This document shows positions 42,492 through 51,413 of a stretch of DNA of 64,000 nt, in pieces. Position 1 is the stretch's first letter. The number at the start of each line of letters is the position of its first letter. The notes beneath the pieces were generated by a model that saw only the letters and a program-made list of their open reading frames with translations, was not told the DNA's origin and ran no database searches. The stretch is from Bacillus sp. Marseille-P3661 (GTDB taxonomy: Bacteria > Bacillota > Bacilli > Bacillales > Bacillaceae_J), in contig NZ_LT965953.1 of assembly GCF_900240995.1 (NCBI RefSeq), positions 1,685,018 through 1,749,017 of the forward strand. The letters are read 5' to 3'. The position numbers were made by a program, and so were the translations under genes.

Positions 42492-42501
42492 ATCTAGAAA
42501 C

Positions 42502-43416
42502 TTAGATATTCTTTACTCTTGATAAGATAACCGCAAACTCTGCTCTTGTGATTAATTTATGTGGTCTAAAGGTATTATCGGAATAGCCACCAATATATCC
42601 ACTTGAGATTGCCTTTTGAACATCACTATAATACTTATCTGATTCATTTATATCATTAAATTCAACATCATTTTCATTATTTGAATTTGATTCCAATTCA
42701 TATGCCGTATTAATTATAGCCGATACTTCTTCCCTAGTTAATTGATCAGTAGAATCTTTCTCTTCTAACTCAATATCACTTGGGAATTCTTTCTCACCTA
42801 ATGATCTAGTGATCATTGTCTTTACTTGTTCATACGTAATGGGGTCTTCAGGATTAAACCCATTCCCATCACCGCTAACAATTCCATCTTCTTTTAAGTC
42901 CTTAATTTCATCAAAAGCCCAATATTGCGATGATACGTCATTAAAAATTTTCTCAACATCTATGATCTGTTGTGAAGTTAATACTCTTCGGGCCCCTATG
43001 TACCGTGAATTCCAATAACTTTCATTCAGTGAAGATATTGTTATCCCCTTAGAAGTTGATGCATGAATAAACTTATTGTTTTCTATGTAAATCCCTAAAT
43101 GAGATGGACCAGTTCTATATGTTTGAAAAAACACCAAATCCCCTTTTATTAAATCTTTTTTATTTATTGCCTTACCTGCCTTAAATTGCTGGCTTGTAGT
43201 TCTTGGCAATTGAATGCCTTTTTCCTCAAACACATATTGAGCAAACCCTGAACAATCAAACCCAGCTGATGGTGACTTTGCACCAAATACATAAGGTGTG
43301 CCTATATATTTTTTTGAATTTTTAATGAGGCTGTCAGCTGTACTTTCTGCGTTAACGATTGTAGTAGAAAAACAAATTGTAATAGCCATTACGACAAGTG
43401 AAAATATCTTCTTCAT
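42502..43416 (-). CDS. Secreted NlpC/P60 endopeptidase with SLH domains
   Basis: The 304-residue protein has a signal peptide (to about residue 23), an NlpC/P60 catalytic domain (about 25-135) with Cys55 in GFDCSGFAQYVF, His106 in GPSHLGIYIE and His118 in NKFIHAS, and two SLH modules (about 150-210 and 245-302; the last ends ITRAEFAVILSRV). It should cut D-glutamyl-diaminopimelate-type bonds in peptidoglycan while the SLH modules hold it to cell-wall polymers. GGAGGTGATC precedes the ATG. It is monocistronic. Confidence 0.88.
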   Translation of the reverse strand: MKKIFSLVVMAITICFSTTIVNAESTADSLIKNSKKYIGTPYVFGAKSPSAGFDCSGFAQYVFEEKGIQLPRTTSQQFKAGKAINKKDLIKGDLVFFQTYRTGPSHLGIYIENNKFIHASTSKGITISSLNESYWNSRYIGARRVLTSQQIIDVEKIFNDVSSQYWAFDEIKDLKEDGIVSGDGNGFNPEDPITYEQVKTMITRSLGEKEFPSDIELEEKDSTDQLTREEVSAIINTAYELESNSNNENDVEFNDINESDKYYSDVQKAISSGYIGGYSDNTFRPHKLITRAEFAVILSRVKNI

Positions 43417-43692
43417 CTTCGGTGATCACCTCCAAATTTCTTGTTGTTGAATTATCTATTATTCTATCAGAAAAATGTGAAGAAATTTTGTAAGAAACGA
43501 GAATTTCTTATATTTGTAACATTCTTGTAAATTTTTTAAAATCGCCTCATATTTTTTTCCAATCATGATTCTTTCTATCTTCCGCTCTCATTCAAATATT
43601 TACTAGAAAATATTATACAAAAAAGAAACCATCACACCGCAAACAAAAGTTAGAGTTATGATGGTTAAAATATAGAATCCGTAATATAGTAT

Positions 43693-43824
43693 TTAATTTA
43701 CTAATCTTTTATCTATTTTTATGATATGGGCTTTAGTTTTTGTAAGTTCTACTTTAATACCTTTTAATTTTAGTTTATTCACAATATCAACCATTGAAAT
43801 TGTTCGATTACTGTTAGTAAACAC
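43693..43824 (-). CDS. Possible 43-residue small protein downstream of a histidine kinase
   Basis: A GTG after CTGAGGTGATC opens a short basic frame (ISMVDIVNKLKLKGIKVELT, then HIIKIDKRLVN) lying 18 bp after the kinase stop. Codon use looks plausible and the ribosome binding site is good, but no family was recognised. It may be the third gene of the two-component operon. Confidence 0.45.
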   Translation of the reverse strand: MFTNSNRTISMVDIVNKLKLKGIKVELTKTKAHIIKIDKRLVN

Positions 43825-43841
43825 ACGATCACCTCAGAAAA

Positions 43842-45248
43842 TTAATTGTTTTCTTCCATTTTCACAGGGAAAGTAAACGTAAAACAACTTCCTTTGCTTA
43901 ATTCACTTTTCACTTCAATCTGTCCATGCATTAACGAGGTTAAATTTTTTACAATTGCTAAGCCGAGTCCTGTTCCCCCATATTCCTTCGAACGTGATTT
44001 TTCTACTCGATAAAATCTATCAAATATGAATGGTAAATCTTTTTCTGGTATTCCTTTTCCCGTATCCTGCACTGTAATTTTTACAGATTTCTTACTCTGC
44101 CAAATATTAATATCAATTTGTCCTTGATTCGTGTAGCGGATAGCATTTTCAATTAAATTTATAAAAATCTGCTCTAATCTAAATCCATCCACATGTAAAA
44201 GTGCTACATTCGGCTCAAAGTTAAACTTTAGTTTAAGATTCTTCTCACTTACTTTTTGTTTTGTTTTCCAAATGGCACGTTCCATGACCTCGATCACATC
44301 TATCCATTCAACTTGAATATCGAGTTTATTTAATTCCATTTTTGATAATTCAAATAAATCTTCAATTAACCGAGACATTTTTTCCGATTCTTGTTCAATG
44401 GTTAGTAAATATCGCTCTTTCTCATCCTCTGTTTCATATAATTGATTTCGAATGACTTGGGCATACCCCTTTATATAAGTCATAGGGGTTCTAAGTTCAT
44501 GTGAAATAGATGCTAAAAATTCCTTTCGGTTTTCCCGATAATCATATAATTCTACTGCTAAATCATTGATCGCGTCCGCTAATAAACCGATTTCATCCTT
44601 TGATTGACTTACTACTCTCGTATGTAACTTTCCTTTAGCGAGATTTCTTGTTGCCTTCTCCATCTCAAGCAACGGACGCGATAACCTATTTGAAACGATG
44701 TAAGTGAAACCCAATGCTATTATAATTGCACCCGTAACAGATAACATCAATGACTGACGAAACAAAGCAATAGATTGATAAATATCTTCCAACGAAGTAA
44801 ATACAAGAATTACACCATGCACTACATTATCATTTTTTATTTGTTTTCCTGAATACAAATAATGATTATCTGTGACTCTGTCCTTGTACTGTCCTGGTTC
44901 GTCAACTCTTAAATCATTCATAAATGGATGACTTTCTGGTAATGCTTGTCCTTGTGTAAATTCGGAGAAACCTGAGCTAGAAATGATTTTACGATCGGAA
45001 GATATAATTAAAATTTCCGTATCTGTCAACTCAGCAATTGCATTAAAAAAGCTAGAAAAGGTAGGATCATAGATATCATCAATAGACCTAGCATATTTTG
45101 CTGATAAGTCATCAATACGTTCGTACATTTTTCCATAAAAGAAGTTTGAAAAAACCTGATCAATAACGATCCCTAATGGCAGGATGATAGTTAGAATTAG
45201 TATTGCAATCGTACCGCCTATTTTCGCAACAATTCCCAAACGTTTCAT
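43842..45248 (-). CDS. Sensor histidine kinase (two-component system 2)
   Basis: The 468-residue kinase has two membrane helices (about 10-32 and 167-187) flanking an extracellular domain, a HAMP linker, and the H-box SISHELRTPMTYIKG with His250. N (IENAIRYTNQ), G1 (QDTGKGIPEKD), F (FDRFYRVEKSRS) and G2 (GGTGLGLAIVKNL) boxes are intact. It overlaps the regulator gene by ATGA, so the pair is one operon. Confidence 0.9.
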   Translation of the reverse strand: MKRLGIVAKIGGTIAILILTIILPLGIVIDQVFSNFFYGKMYERIDDLSAKYARSIDDIYDPTFSSFFNAIAELTDTEILIISSDRKIISSSGFSEFTQGQALPESHPFMNDLRVDEPGQYKDRVTDNHYLYSGKQIKNDNVVHGVILVFTSLEDIYQSIALFRQSLMLSVTGAIIIALGFTYIVSNRLSRPLLEMEKATRNLAKGKLHTRVVSQSKDEIGLLADAINDLAVELYDYRENRKEFLASISHELRTPMTYIKGYAQVIRNQLYETEDEKERYLLTIEQESEKMSRLIEDLFELSKMELNKLDIQVEWIDVIEVMERAIWKTKQKVSEKNLKLKFNFEPNVALLHVDGFRLEQIFINLIENAIRYTNQGQIDINIWQSKKSVKITVQDTGKGIPEKDLPFIFDRFYRVEKSRSKEYGGTGLGLAIVKNLTSLMHGQIEVKSELSKGSCFTFTFPVKMEENN

Positions 45249-45949
45249 GTTAAATCATCAGGGGATTGAAATGAATAACCAACTCCCCATACCGTTCGTA
45301 TCGGATTAAAGGATAAACCAGCTTCGCGAACCTTAATTCTTATATTTTTAATGTGGGTATCAACAGTGCGTGCATCTTTTGGATCATCAATTCCCCATAT
45401 TTTATCTAAGAGTGTTTCACGATTAAATATTCGTTTTGGGTTCATAGCTATTAATGCGAATAAATCAAACTCTTTTGGTGTTAATTCAATAATTTTACTA
45501 TGAACGGAAACTTTTCTTAAATCGGTATTGATGCTCATTTCATCAGCTATATTTATAGTTGAATCATTATATTGTTCCTCTTTATAATAGGATCTTCTTA
45601 GAAGAGCGTTCACTCTTGCTATAAGCTCTTCAGGTGCAAATGGCTTTACCAGGTAATCATCTGCACCTATTTCTAAGCCGCGAACTTTATCCTTGATATC
45701 CGTTCTAGCTGTCAACATCATAATAGGCAGTTGTCTTTTTTTTCTAATTTTTTCACAAACATCCCAGCCAGACATGTCAGGCATCATGATATCCAAGATA
45801 ATTATGTCAATAGGAGTTTGATCGACTATTGCGATCGCCTCTTTACCTTCCTTAGCCTCAATCACTTTAAAGTCACGTTGTAAATGAATCTTCAATAAAT
45901 TTCTCATATCCCATTCATCGTCAACTATTAATATAGTAGGTTTTTCCAA
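45245..45949 (-). CDS. OmpR-family response regulator (two-component system 2)
   Basis: The 234-residue regulator has an acidic pocket at Asp10-Asp11, phospho-acceptor Asp53 (IIILDIMMPDMSG), Lys102 (DDYLVKPFAPEELIARVN) and an OmpR winged helix (ELTPKEFDLFALIAMNPKRI, ARTVDTHIKNIRIKVREAGL). It is the first gene of the two-component pair. Upstream (46140-45960) no other gene was seen except the small minus-strand frame at 46165. Confidence 0.9.
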   Translation of the reverse strand: MEKPTILIVDDEWDMRNLLKIHLQRDFKVIEAKEGKEAIAIVDQTPIDIIILDIMMPDMSGWDVCEKIRKKRQLPIMMLTARTDIKDKVRGLEIGADDYLVKPFAPEELIARVNALLRRSYYKEEQYNDSTINIADEMSINTDLRKVSVHSKIIELTPKEFDLFALIAMNPKRIFNRETLLDKIWGIDDPKDARTVDTHIKNIRIKVREAGLSFNPIRTVWGVGYSFQSPDDLT

Positions 45950-46164
45950 ATTACAGCACCTCCAACTTCACGGATAATATGGACCTATCAACGTAGTAGT
46001 TGACTCGCAATTTTTCACCTACTACAATTATTAGTATCTTCAAAGCTAAAATATATTGTACCAATAATATGTGTAGATTTTATGAACCTAAGTTTAATAC
46101 TGGGATTCCTTTTAAAGTTAATGAGAAAAAATAGAAAAGCAGGCCTCATTTAAAAGCCTACTAC

Positions 46165-46305
46165 CTATTTTTTAGGATTTACTTTTCGTTTTGCTTTTTC
46201 ATCATGATCACCTTCATCTACACGATCATTTTCTAAATTTTTTCTGACGCTTACTTTATATGCTCCTTCTTGATAGGAATTTACACGCCATGATTGATCA
46301 GTCAT
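46165..46305 (-). CDS. Small charged protein (46 residues), function unknown
   Basis: An ATG 6 nt after AAGGGGG starts a very polar frame beginning MTDQSWRVNSYQEGAYKVSV and ending KAKRKVNPKK. It is rich in Asp, Glu, Lys and Arg and has no hydrophobic helix. The strong ribosome binding site and amino-acid pattern support a real gene, and it resembles the small conserved orphan proteins of Bacillus. No function can be proposed. Confidence 0.65.
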   Translation of the reverse strand: MTDQSWRVNSYQEGAYKVSVRKNLENDRVDEGDHDEKAKRKVNPKK

Positions 46306-46456
46306 TGATATCCCCCTTTCCTATTACTATTTTTGTATTGTTTCCTCATTTTTATAAAAGATTCAAACCGTTCAATAGTGCATCGTAATTTTACAAATAA
46401 TTTTGACAATTCAGTTAAATTGACAGATAATATATTGTAGATAAAGGAGGCACGAC

Positions 46457-46723
46457 ATGAAATCGAAGATATTAAATGCAGTAAAATATATAAGTGGTAC
46501 TATACTGACAATTGGAATTATAACAATCTTATTTGGTTGTTTTAAAAGCAGTTACAGCATTTTAACACCGATTGGAATTGGAACGGTTATCGGTGCTATT
46601 TTTATTTTCTTGATTGGCGTGTTTTTTGTAGCGACGGAAGAAATGCTGGAAAAAACGCCAAAAGGAATAAAGGTTACTCCAATTAAAAAGTTAAAAGGAT
46701 TACCATCAAGGCACTCCTTTTAA
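46457..46723 (+). CDS. Small membrane protein with two helices
   Basis: The 88-residue protein has two predicted membrane helices (about 14-29 and 38-60) and a basic C-terminal tail ending LKGLPSRHSF. AAAGGAGG precedes the ATG with good spacing. It is convergent with qoxD and ends 10 bp from its stop. Not recognised as a known family. Confidence 0.6.
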   Translation: MKSKILNAVKYISGTILTIGIITILFGCFKSSYSILTPIGIGTVIGAIFIFLIGVFFVATEEMLEKTPKGIKVTPIKKLKGLPSRHSF

Positions 46724-46732
46724 CACATCCAA

Positions 46733-47014
46733 TTACATATCCCAGACTAACGCTAGCAATGTTCCGAAAACCGTAACGAGAGCGATGATTAATCCGTAAT
46801 AAACGTTTGTAAAGATGGCTCCCTTATCCTCGGTTTCACCAGCATGCATAAACACTACAAGCTGAAGACCTGCTTGTACGAATGCTGTTACAAGCAGCAC
46901 GGTTAAGCCAACCGCGAACGACATATTAAAGAAGTATACAGCAAGAGCAACGGCAGTAAGGATCAATGAACATATAAATCCCATTACTTGTTTGCGCGGG
47001 AATAATTCGCTCAT
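46733..47014 (-). CDS. qoxD: aa3-type menaquinol oxidase subunit IV
   Basis: The 93-residue protein has three helices (QVMGFICSLILTAVALAVYF, AVGLTVLLVTAFVQAGLQLV and IIALVTVFGTLLALVWDM) and the family block QLVVFMHAGETEDKG. I place the start at 47014 (MSELFPRKQV), two bases after the qoxC stop; a longer frame to 47083 lies within qoxC. It is the last gene of qoxABCD. Confidence 0.9.
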   Translation of the reverse strand: MSELFPRKQVMGFICSLILTAVALAVYFFNMSFAVGLTVLLVTAFVQAGLQLVVFMHAGETEDKGAIFTNVYYGLIIALVTVFGTLLALVWDM

Positions 47015-47016
47015 AT

Positions 47017-47613
47017 CTACATCATTCCTTTCAAATAGATGAAACTGAAAATGAAAATCCAAACTACATCTAGAAAATGCCAATACAGAGAGAAGATAAA
47101 TGCCTTATTGGTTGTTTGTGGTGTTAAGCCGCTTTTATTCACTTGCAAGATAATAAATAATCCCCAAAATAAACCAAGTGTTACGTGTGCTCCGTGTGTT
47201 CCTAATGTTGTTAACAGGATGGATGTAAATGCGCTTGTTTGTAAGGCTGCCCCTTCGTGAACATACGTAATGAATTCAAAGATCTCAACTCCTAAAAATC
47301 CTAGACCTAAAAAAAGTGTGATTGAAAAGAATGTCAACATTGCTTTTACATGAGCTATACGCATCGCATGTATAGCAAGCCCAATCGTAAAACTACTTGT
47401 TAAAAGCAAGATCGTTTCAACTAGCACCGGAGTGATTTGAAAAATCTCTGCTCCAGCTGGGCCGTTACCTGTGCGATTCACTAATGTGAAGTAGGATGCA
47501 AATAGCGTTGCAAACAGCATTATTTCGGCACCCAGAAAAATCCAGAAACCTAAGATTTTTAAGCGATTTTCATCCGTACTATATTCAAGAGGCAGCGAGT
47601 GATCAATTTTCAT
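47017..47613 (-). CDS. qoxC: aa3-type menaquinol oxidase subunit III
   Basis: The 198-residue subunit III has five helices: GFWIFLGAEIMLFATLFASY, then GLGFLGVEIFEFITYVHEGA, GTHGAHVTLGLFWGLFIILQ and YWHFLDVVWIFIFSFIYL. It associates with QoxB in the membrane. It lies 2 bp downstream of qoxB and 2 bp upstream of qoxD. Confidence 0.92.
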   Translation of the reverse strand: MKIDHSLPLEYSTDENRLKILGFWIFLGAEIMLFATLFASYFTLVNRTGNGPAGAEIFQITPVLVETILLLTSSFTIGLAIHAMRIAHVKAMLTFFSITLFLGLGFLGVEIFEFITYVHEGAALQTSAFTSILLTTLGTHGAHVTLGLFWGLFIILQVNKSGLTPQTTNKAFIFSLYWHFLDVVWIFIFSFIYLKGMM

Positions 47614-47615
47614 AT

Positions 47616-49559
47616 TTAGGCACCTCGCAATTTTGTTTCTGTCTCTTCAATTTCTTGAACTGTGATGTAATGGCCGTGATCTTGTTCAAATGAACGGAGA
47701 GCCATACATGCAAAAATCCCTATTGTTGTTACAATGACAGGAATCCACAAACTGAATATAAATGAGAATCCCCATACGAAGAAAATACAACTCATGATAA
47801 ACGGTATCCCGCTGTTATTTGGCATATGAATTTTCTCATAATCACCATTAAATAAAACAATACCTTTTTTCTTAGCATCCCAAAATGCTTCATTTGATTC
47901 AACATGTGGCAGTACTGCAAAGTTATATTCCGGTACTGGGGTATGGGTTGCCCACTCTAGCGTTCGTGCATCCCAAGGATCGTCTCCAATATCTCTTGAA
48001 GCATAACGAGTGCTGTAGTAAATGTTATATACAATTAGTACAAACCCGATCGCCATAATCATAGCTCCAATAAACGAGACCATATTTAGTGGACCAAATC
48101 CAGTTGATTCAGAGTACGTATACATTCTGCGGACTTGACCATCTAAACCTGTAATATACATCGGCATAAACGCTAAGGTAAAGCCAATGGAAAGCAGCCA
48201 TGCCGTCCATTTGCCTATCTTCTCATTCAACATGAAACCAAATATTTTCGGCCAATAGTAAGTAAGACCTGCAAGCATAGCGAATACTACACCCGGAATG
48301 ATTACGTTATGAAAGTGAGCGACTAAAAACATCGTATTATGGTATTGGTAATCAGCCGCCGACATCGCAAGCATGACCCCGGTCACACCGCCTAATGTAA
48401 AAAGCGGAATAAAAAGCATCGAATATAGCATTGGCGTCGTAAAAACAATCTTCCCTTTCCTAAGCGTCAGTATCCAGTTAAAGAGCTTCACTCCAGTTGG
48501 TACTGAAATCGCCATTGTTGTAATCGAGAATATACTGTTTGTTAACGCCCCTTGCCCCATTGTAAAGAAATGGTGCGCCCATACTAAAAAGGATAAAAGT
48601 GAAATAATCACCATCGAGGCAACCATCGATTTATAGCCGTACAGATTACGACGTGCAAAGGTTGAAATAATTTCACTAAATAAACCAAATGCCGGTAAAA
48701 TTAAAATATACACTTCAGGATGGCCCCACACCCAGAAGATATTTGCCCAAAGCATATCCATCCCGCCATTATCCAATGTAAAAAAGTTTGTTCCAAATTG
48801 GCGGTCCATGGTTCCCATTGCAAGGCATACGGCTAATACTGGGAATGCAAATACAATAATTACACTTGCGATAAAAGCAGACCATGTGAACATTGGCATT
48901 TTCATTAATGTCATACCAGGTGCTCGCATTTTAAGAATAGTTGTAATAAAATTAATCCCCGTCATTAACGTCCCAATTCCAGCAATCTGAATGGCGATCA
49001 TATAATAATTGGTCCCTACAGATTCACTAAACTCATTACCTGCAAGTGGGAAATAAGAAGTCCAGCCCGCATCTGGCGAACCACCAACGACGAACGAGAT
49101 ATTGAATAACATCGCTCCCATGAAGAATAACCAGAAACTAAGTGCATTCAAACGCGGGAACGCTACATCACGTGCCCCAATTTGCAATGGAACTACGAAG
49201 TTCATAAAGAACATAATAAATGGCATCGCCATAAATAGGATCATTACAATCCCATGCGTTGTGAAAATTTCATTATAGTGCTGTGCATCTAAAAGTGTGT
49301 TCTCTGGTACGGCAAGCTGTGCGCGCATCATAATCGCATCGACACCACCGCGGAATAGCATTAGCAATGCCGAAATTAAATACATAATACCGATACGCTT
49401 GTGGTCTACGGTTGTTAACCATTCTCGCCATAGGTAACCCCATTTTTTAAAATATGTTAAACCAGCAATTATGACAATTACGGTTAAGCTAATGGCCACC
49501 ATCGATACATAAATCGCTGCACTTGGATGAGGTACCGCAAATCGATCAAAGAAATCCAT
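47616..49559 (-). CDS. qoxB: aa3-type menaquinol oxidase subunit I
   Basis: The 647-residue heme-copper catalytic subunit has about 14 helices. Conserved metal-ligand regions are FTTHGIVMILFMAMPFIMFF (heme a His), WGHPEVYILILPAFG (CuB His with the Tyr cross-link partner), VWAHHFFTMG (CuB His pair) and VAHFHNVIIPGVVFA (heme a3 and a His). It reduces oxygen to water and pumps protons. AAAGGAG precedes the ATG. It is second in qoxABCD. Confidence 0.94.
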   Translation of the reverse strand: MDFFDRFAVPHPSAAIYVSMVAISLTVIVIIAGLTYFKKWGYLWREWLTTVDHKRIGIMYLISALLMLFRGGVDAIMMRAQLAVPENTLLDAQHYNEIFTTHGIVMILFMAMPFIMFFMNFVVPLQIGARDVAFPRLNALSFWLFFMGAMLFNISFVVGGSPDAGWTSYFPLAGNEFSESVGTNYYMIAIQIAGIGTLMTGINFITTILKMRAPGMTLMKMPMFTWSAFIASVIIVFAFPVLAVCLAMGTMDRQFGTNFFTLDNGGMDMLWANIFWVWGHPEVYILILPAFGLFSEIISTFARRNLYGYKSMVASMVIISLLSFLVWAHHFFTMGQGALTNSIFSITTMAISVPTGVKLFNWILTLRKGKIVFTTPMLYSMLFIPLFTLGGVTGVMLAMSAADYQYHNTMFLVAHFHNVIIPGVVFAMLAGLTYYWPKIFGFMLNEKIGKWTAWLLSIGFTLAFMPMYITGLDGQVRRMYTYSESTGFGPLNMVSFIGAMIMAIGFVLIVYNIYYSTRYASRDIGDDPWDARTLEWATHTPVPEYNFAVLPHVESNEAFWDAKKKGIVLFNGDYEKIHMPNNSGIPFIMSCIFFVWGFSFIFSLWIPVIVTTIGIFACMALRSFEQDHGHYITVQEIEETETKLRGA

Positions 49560-49624
49560 ATGCTTGTGACTCCTTTCAAGAATTATTACTTGTCATGTTT
49601 TTAATGGAACAGCTTGGTAAAATC

Positions 49625-50560
49625 TTAATGTTTCATGTTGTTATGATCAGAATTTTCTCTGTGTAACTTTATGTCAGATATAGTGGATTTCCCAGATTTA
49701 GCATCTTTGTCTGAATCAGATGAGTCAGCGTGATTGTGGCTATGTGGAGCCGGTGAGAAATCTAAGTGAGTCCCTGTATACGTTAACTGTCCTAGATGAC
49801 CAGGTTCTAATAACTCATTGAATTTATCTTCGGTTAGAGATTCAGCTGTTTCCTTAACCTCTTCTACCCAATCATTAAATTCATCTTCAGGCATAGCTTT
49901 AACATTAAATGTATTTTCAGCGAATCCTTTCCCACTGAAGTTTGCATTTCGTCCCATATATTCCCCTGGAACATCCGCTGCTAAATGTAATGTGGTCACC
50001 ATGTCACCCATTGCATATTTTTGTCCACCAAGCTGCGGAATCCAGAAACTCGTAATCGGACCGAATGAATATAGTCTAAATTCAAGCGCCCGGTCTGTTG
50101 GAACATACAAATAATTAACAGTTTCAATGTCTTCATCTGGATAACTAAAATGCCACTTCCAGTTAGAAGATGAAGCATAAACGATTAATGGTTCTTTATC
50201 CTCGTATCCTTTTGGCGTAGCCTCAACAATAAAGTTACTTTGAACAGAAACGAAAGAAAGATAAGCAACAATTAATACAGGAATGCCCACACAAATCGCC
50301 TCAACCCATGGATTTCCTTCAATGTGTGGTGGCTCATAATCTTCACTTTGTTTAGAGGCTCGATATTTTACGAGCATAATAACTAAAAGTGTGAAAACGA
50401 CAACAACAATAAAGGACATAATCCCAATGGATAACATAATGTCATTGGATAGTCTTTCAGCTTGTGGCCCTTTAGGATCTAATACCATCAATGGTTCACA
50501 TCCTGTTAGCACTGTGGCAATAGTAAAAATAAATACTAAGAAACCCCATTTGAATTTCAT
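49625..50560 (-). CDS. qoxA: aa3-type menaquinol oxidase subunit II
   Basis: The 311-residue subunit II has a lipoprotein signal (lipobox LTGC, Cys21), two membrane helices (about 42-66 and 90-108) and a cupredoxin domain (SSNWKWHFSYPDED, VTTLHLAADVPGEYMGRNAN). The CuA cysteines and histidine are absent, which identifies a quinol rather than cytochrome c oxidase. A His/Asp/Lys-rich C-terminal tail (PHSHNHADSSDSDK) extends it. It is the first gene of the operon. Confidence 0.92.
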   Translation of the reverse strand: MKFKWGFLVFIFTIATVLTGCEPLMVLDPKGPQAERLSNDIMLSIGIMSFIVVVVFTLLVIMLVKYRASKQSEDYEPPHIEGNPWVEAICVGIPVLIVAYLSFVSVQSNFIVEATPKGYEDKEPLIVYASSSNWKWHFSYPDEDIETVNYLYVPTDRALEFRLYSFGPITSFWIPQLGGQKYAMGDMVTTLHLAADVPGEYMGRNANFSGKGFAENTFNVKAMPEDEFNDWVEEVKETAESLTEDKFNELLEPGHLGQLTYTGTHLDFSPAPHSHNHADSSDSDKDAKSGKSTISDIKLHRENSDHNNMKH

Positions 50561-50752
50561 ACAAGTACTCCTTTCTTTAACCAGGAACCCAAATCTTTAC
50601 AACTAGAGTTGTTACAATATACTACTAATTACAATTAGTTATATTAACAAGTAAGTTTGTAGATATTGTGAAGAACTAAAACAAGTCACAAAATCGTCAC
50701 AAATGCATCACTAAAAACCATCTGCCCTTAACATTGTTTGAGCGAAAACAAA

Positions 50753-50790
50753 AAACGAGCACTAGGTAGCTTTAGTACCAATGCTCGTTA
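50753..50790. terminator. Hairpin upstream of qoxA
   Basis: AACGAGCACTAGGTA pairs with TAGTACCAATGCTCGTT with minor bulges around GCTT. It lies in the 320-bp gap between the divergent qoxA and the small gene at 50881, so it may insulate the two. No other feature was seen in that gap. Confidence 0.5.
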
Positions 50791-50880
50791 TGAACGAAAA
50801 TCTGCTTAATTTTAATTAAACCTTTCAAAATGAATCAAATCCTGGCCTGTATCAAAAACTATATAGCGGAGGTGACACAA

Positions 50881-51027
50881 ATGGAAAAACATTTAAATGA
50901 TGAAAAAAATTCAATGCCTAAGGCTGGGGTTGTCTCCGAAATGAGTCCAGTCCATAACTCAAAACCGCCCATTGTAGAAATTAATGAGCCTATTAAAGAA
51001 GGGAATTTTAAAGAAATAAGAATATAA
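50881..51027 (+). CDS. Small polar protein (48 residues), function unknown
   Basis: An ATG 6 nt after GGAGGTGA starts a soluble frame MEKHLNDEKNSMPKAGVVSE, continuing MSPVHNSKPPIVEINEPIKE and ending FKEIRI. The ribosome binding site is strong. Earlier in-frame ATG (50830) has none. The IS110-type element begins only about 30 bp after its stop. Confidence 0.6.
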   Translation: MEKHLNDEKNSMPKAGVVSEMSPVHNSKPPIVEINEPIKEGNFKEIRI

Positions 51028-51048
51028 GCCAGAGGTGAGTGAGGTGAG

Positions 51049-51060
51049 TCAGAGGGACAG
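51049..51060. repeat. Left part of a dispersed repeat, cut by the IS110-type element
   Basis: CAGAGGGACAG is identical to the arm of the perfect hairpin at 42440, but the following GTCC is missing. The element follows directly. The complementary right arm is at 52970-52984. Confidence 0.45.
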
Positions 51061-51173
51061 CGTATAATGGTAAATAAGTCAAGGGACATTTTTATTTAAA
51101 AAAGGCCGACCTTAAGTAAAACCTACAAATTCCATTTTTTGTAAAGTTCAACTATCACAGAAAAGTATATATA

Positions 51174-51353
51174 GAGCTCCTCTAGAACGTGAAAGGATCT
51201 TGCTTTTTTCATCCTACAGAGATACTGCCTAGCGATATAAACTTTGATTTTCACGTATTATTCGTACTTATAGGACAAGATCCATAACGCTGTCCCACGA
51301 GGTCATTAGCCTCAGGTTCGATGACAATGTGATCTAACGTCCTAGAGGAGCTC
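51174..51353 (-). ncRNA. Candidate bridge RNA of the IS110-type element
   Basis: Downstream of the transposase stop a 17-bp inverted repeat, GAGCTCCTCTAGAACGT (51174-51190) and ACGTCCTAGAGGAGCTC (51337-51353), one mismatch, encloses about 146 bp of non-coding sequence. IS110-family recombinases use a structured RNA from the element end to bring together target and donor DNA, and in the IS1111 group this lies in the right-end region. Size (about 180 nt), location and closed stem fit. Guide loops cannot be assigned without the target and donor ends. Confidence 0.5.
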
Positions 51354-51413
51354 CATTTTTCTAGTAAAACAAGTGTTAGTAAAGTAATTTTTTTATGACA
51401 ACTAATCTTTTAA

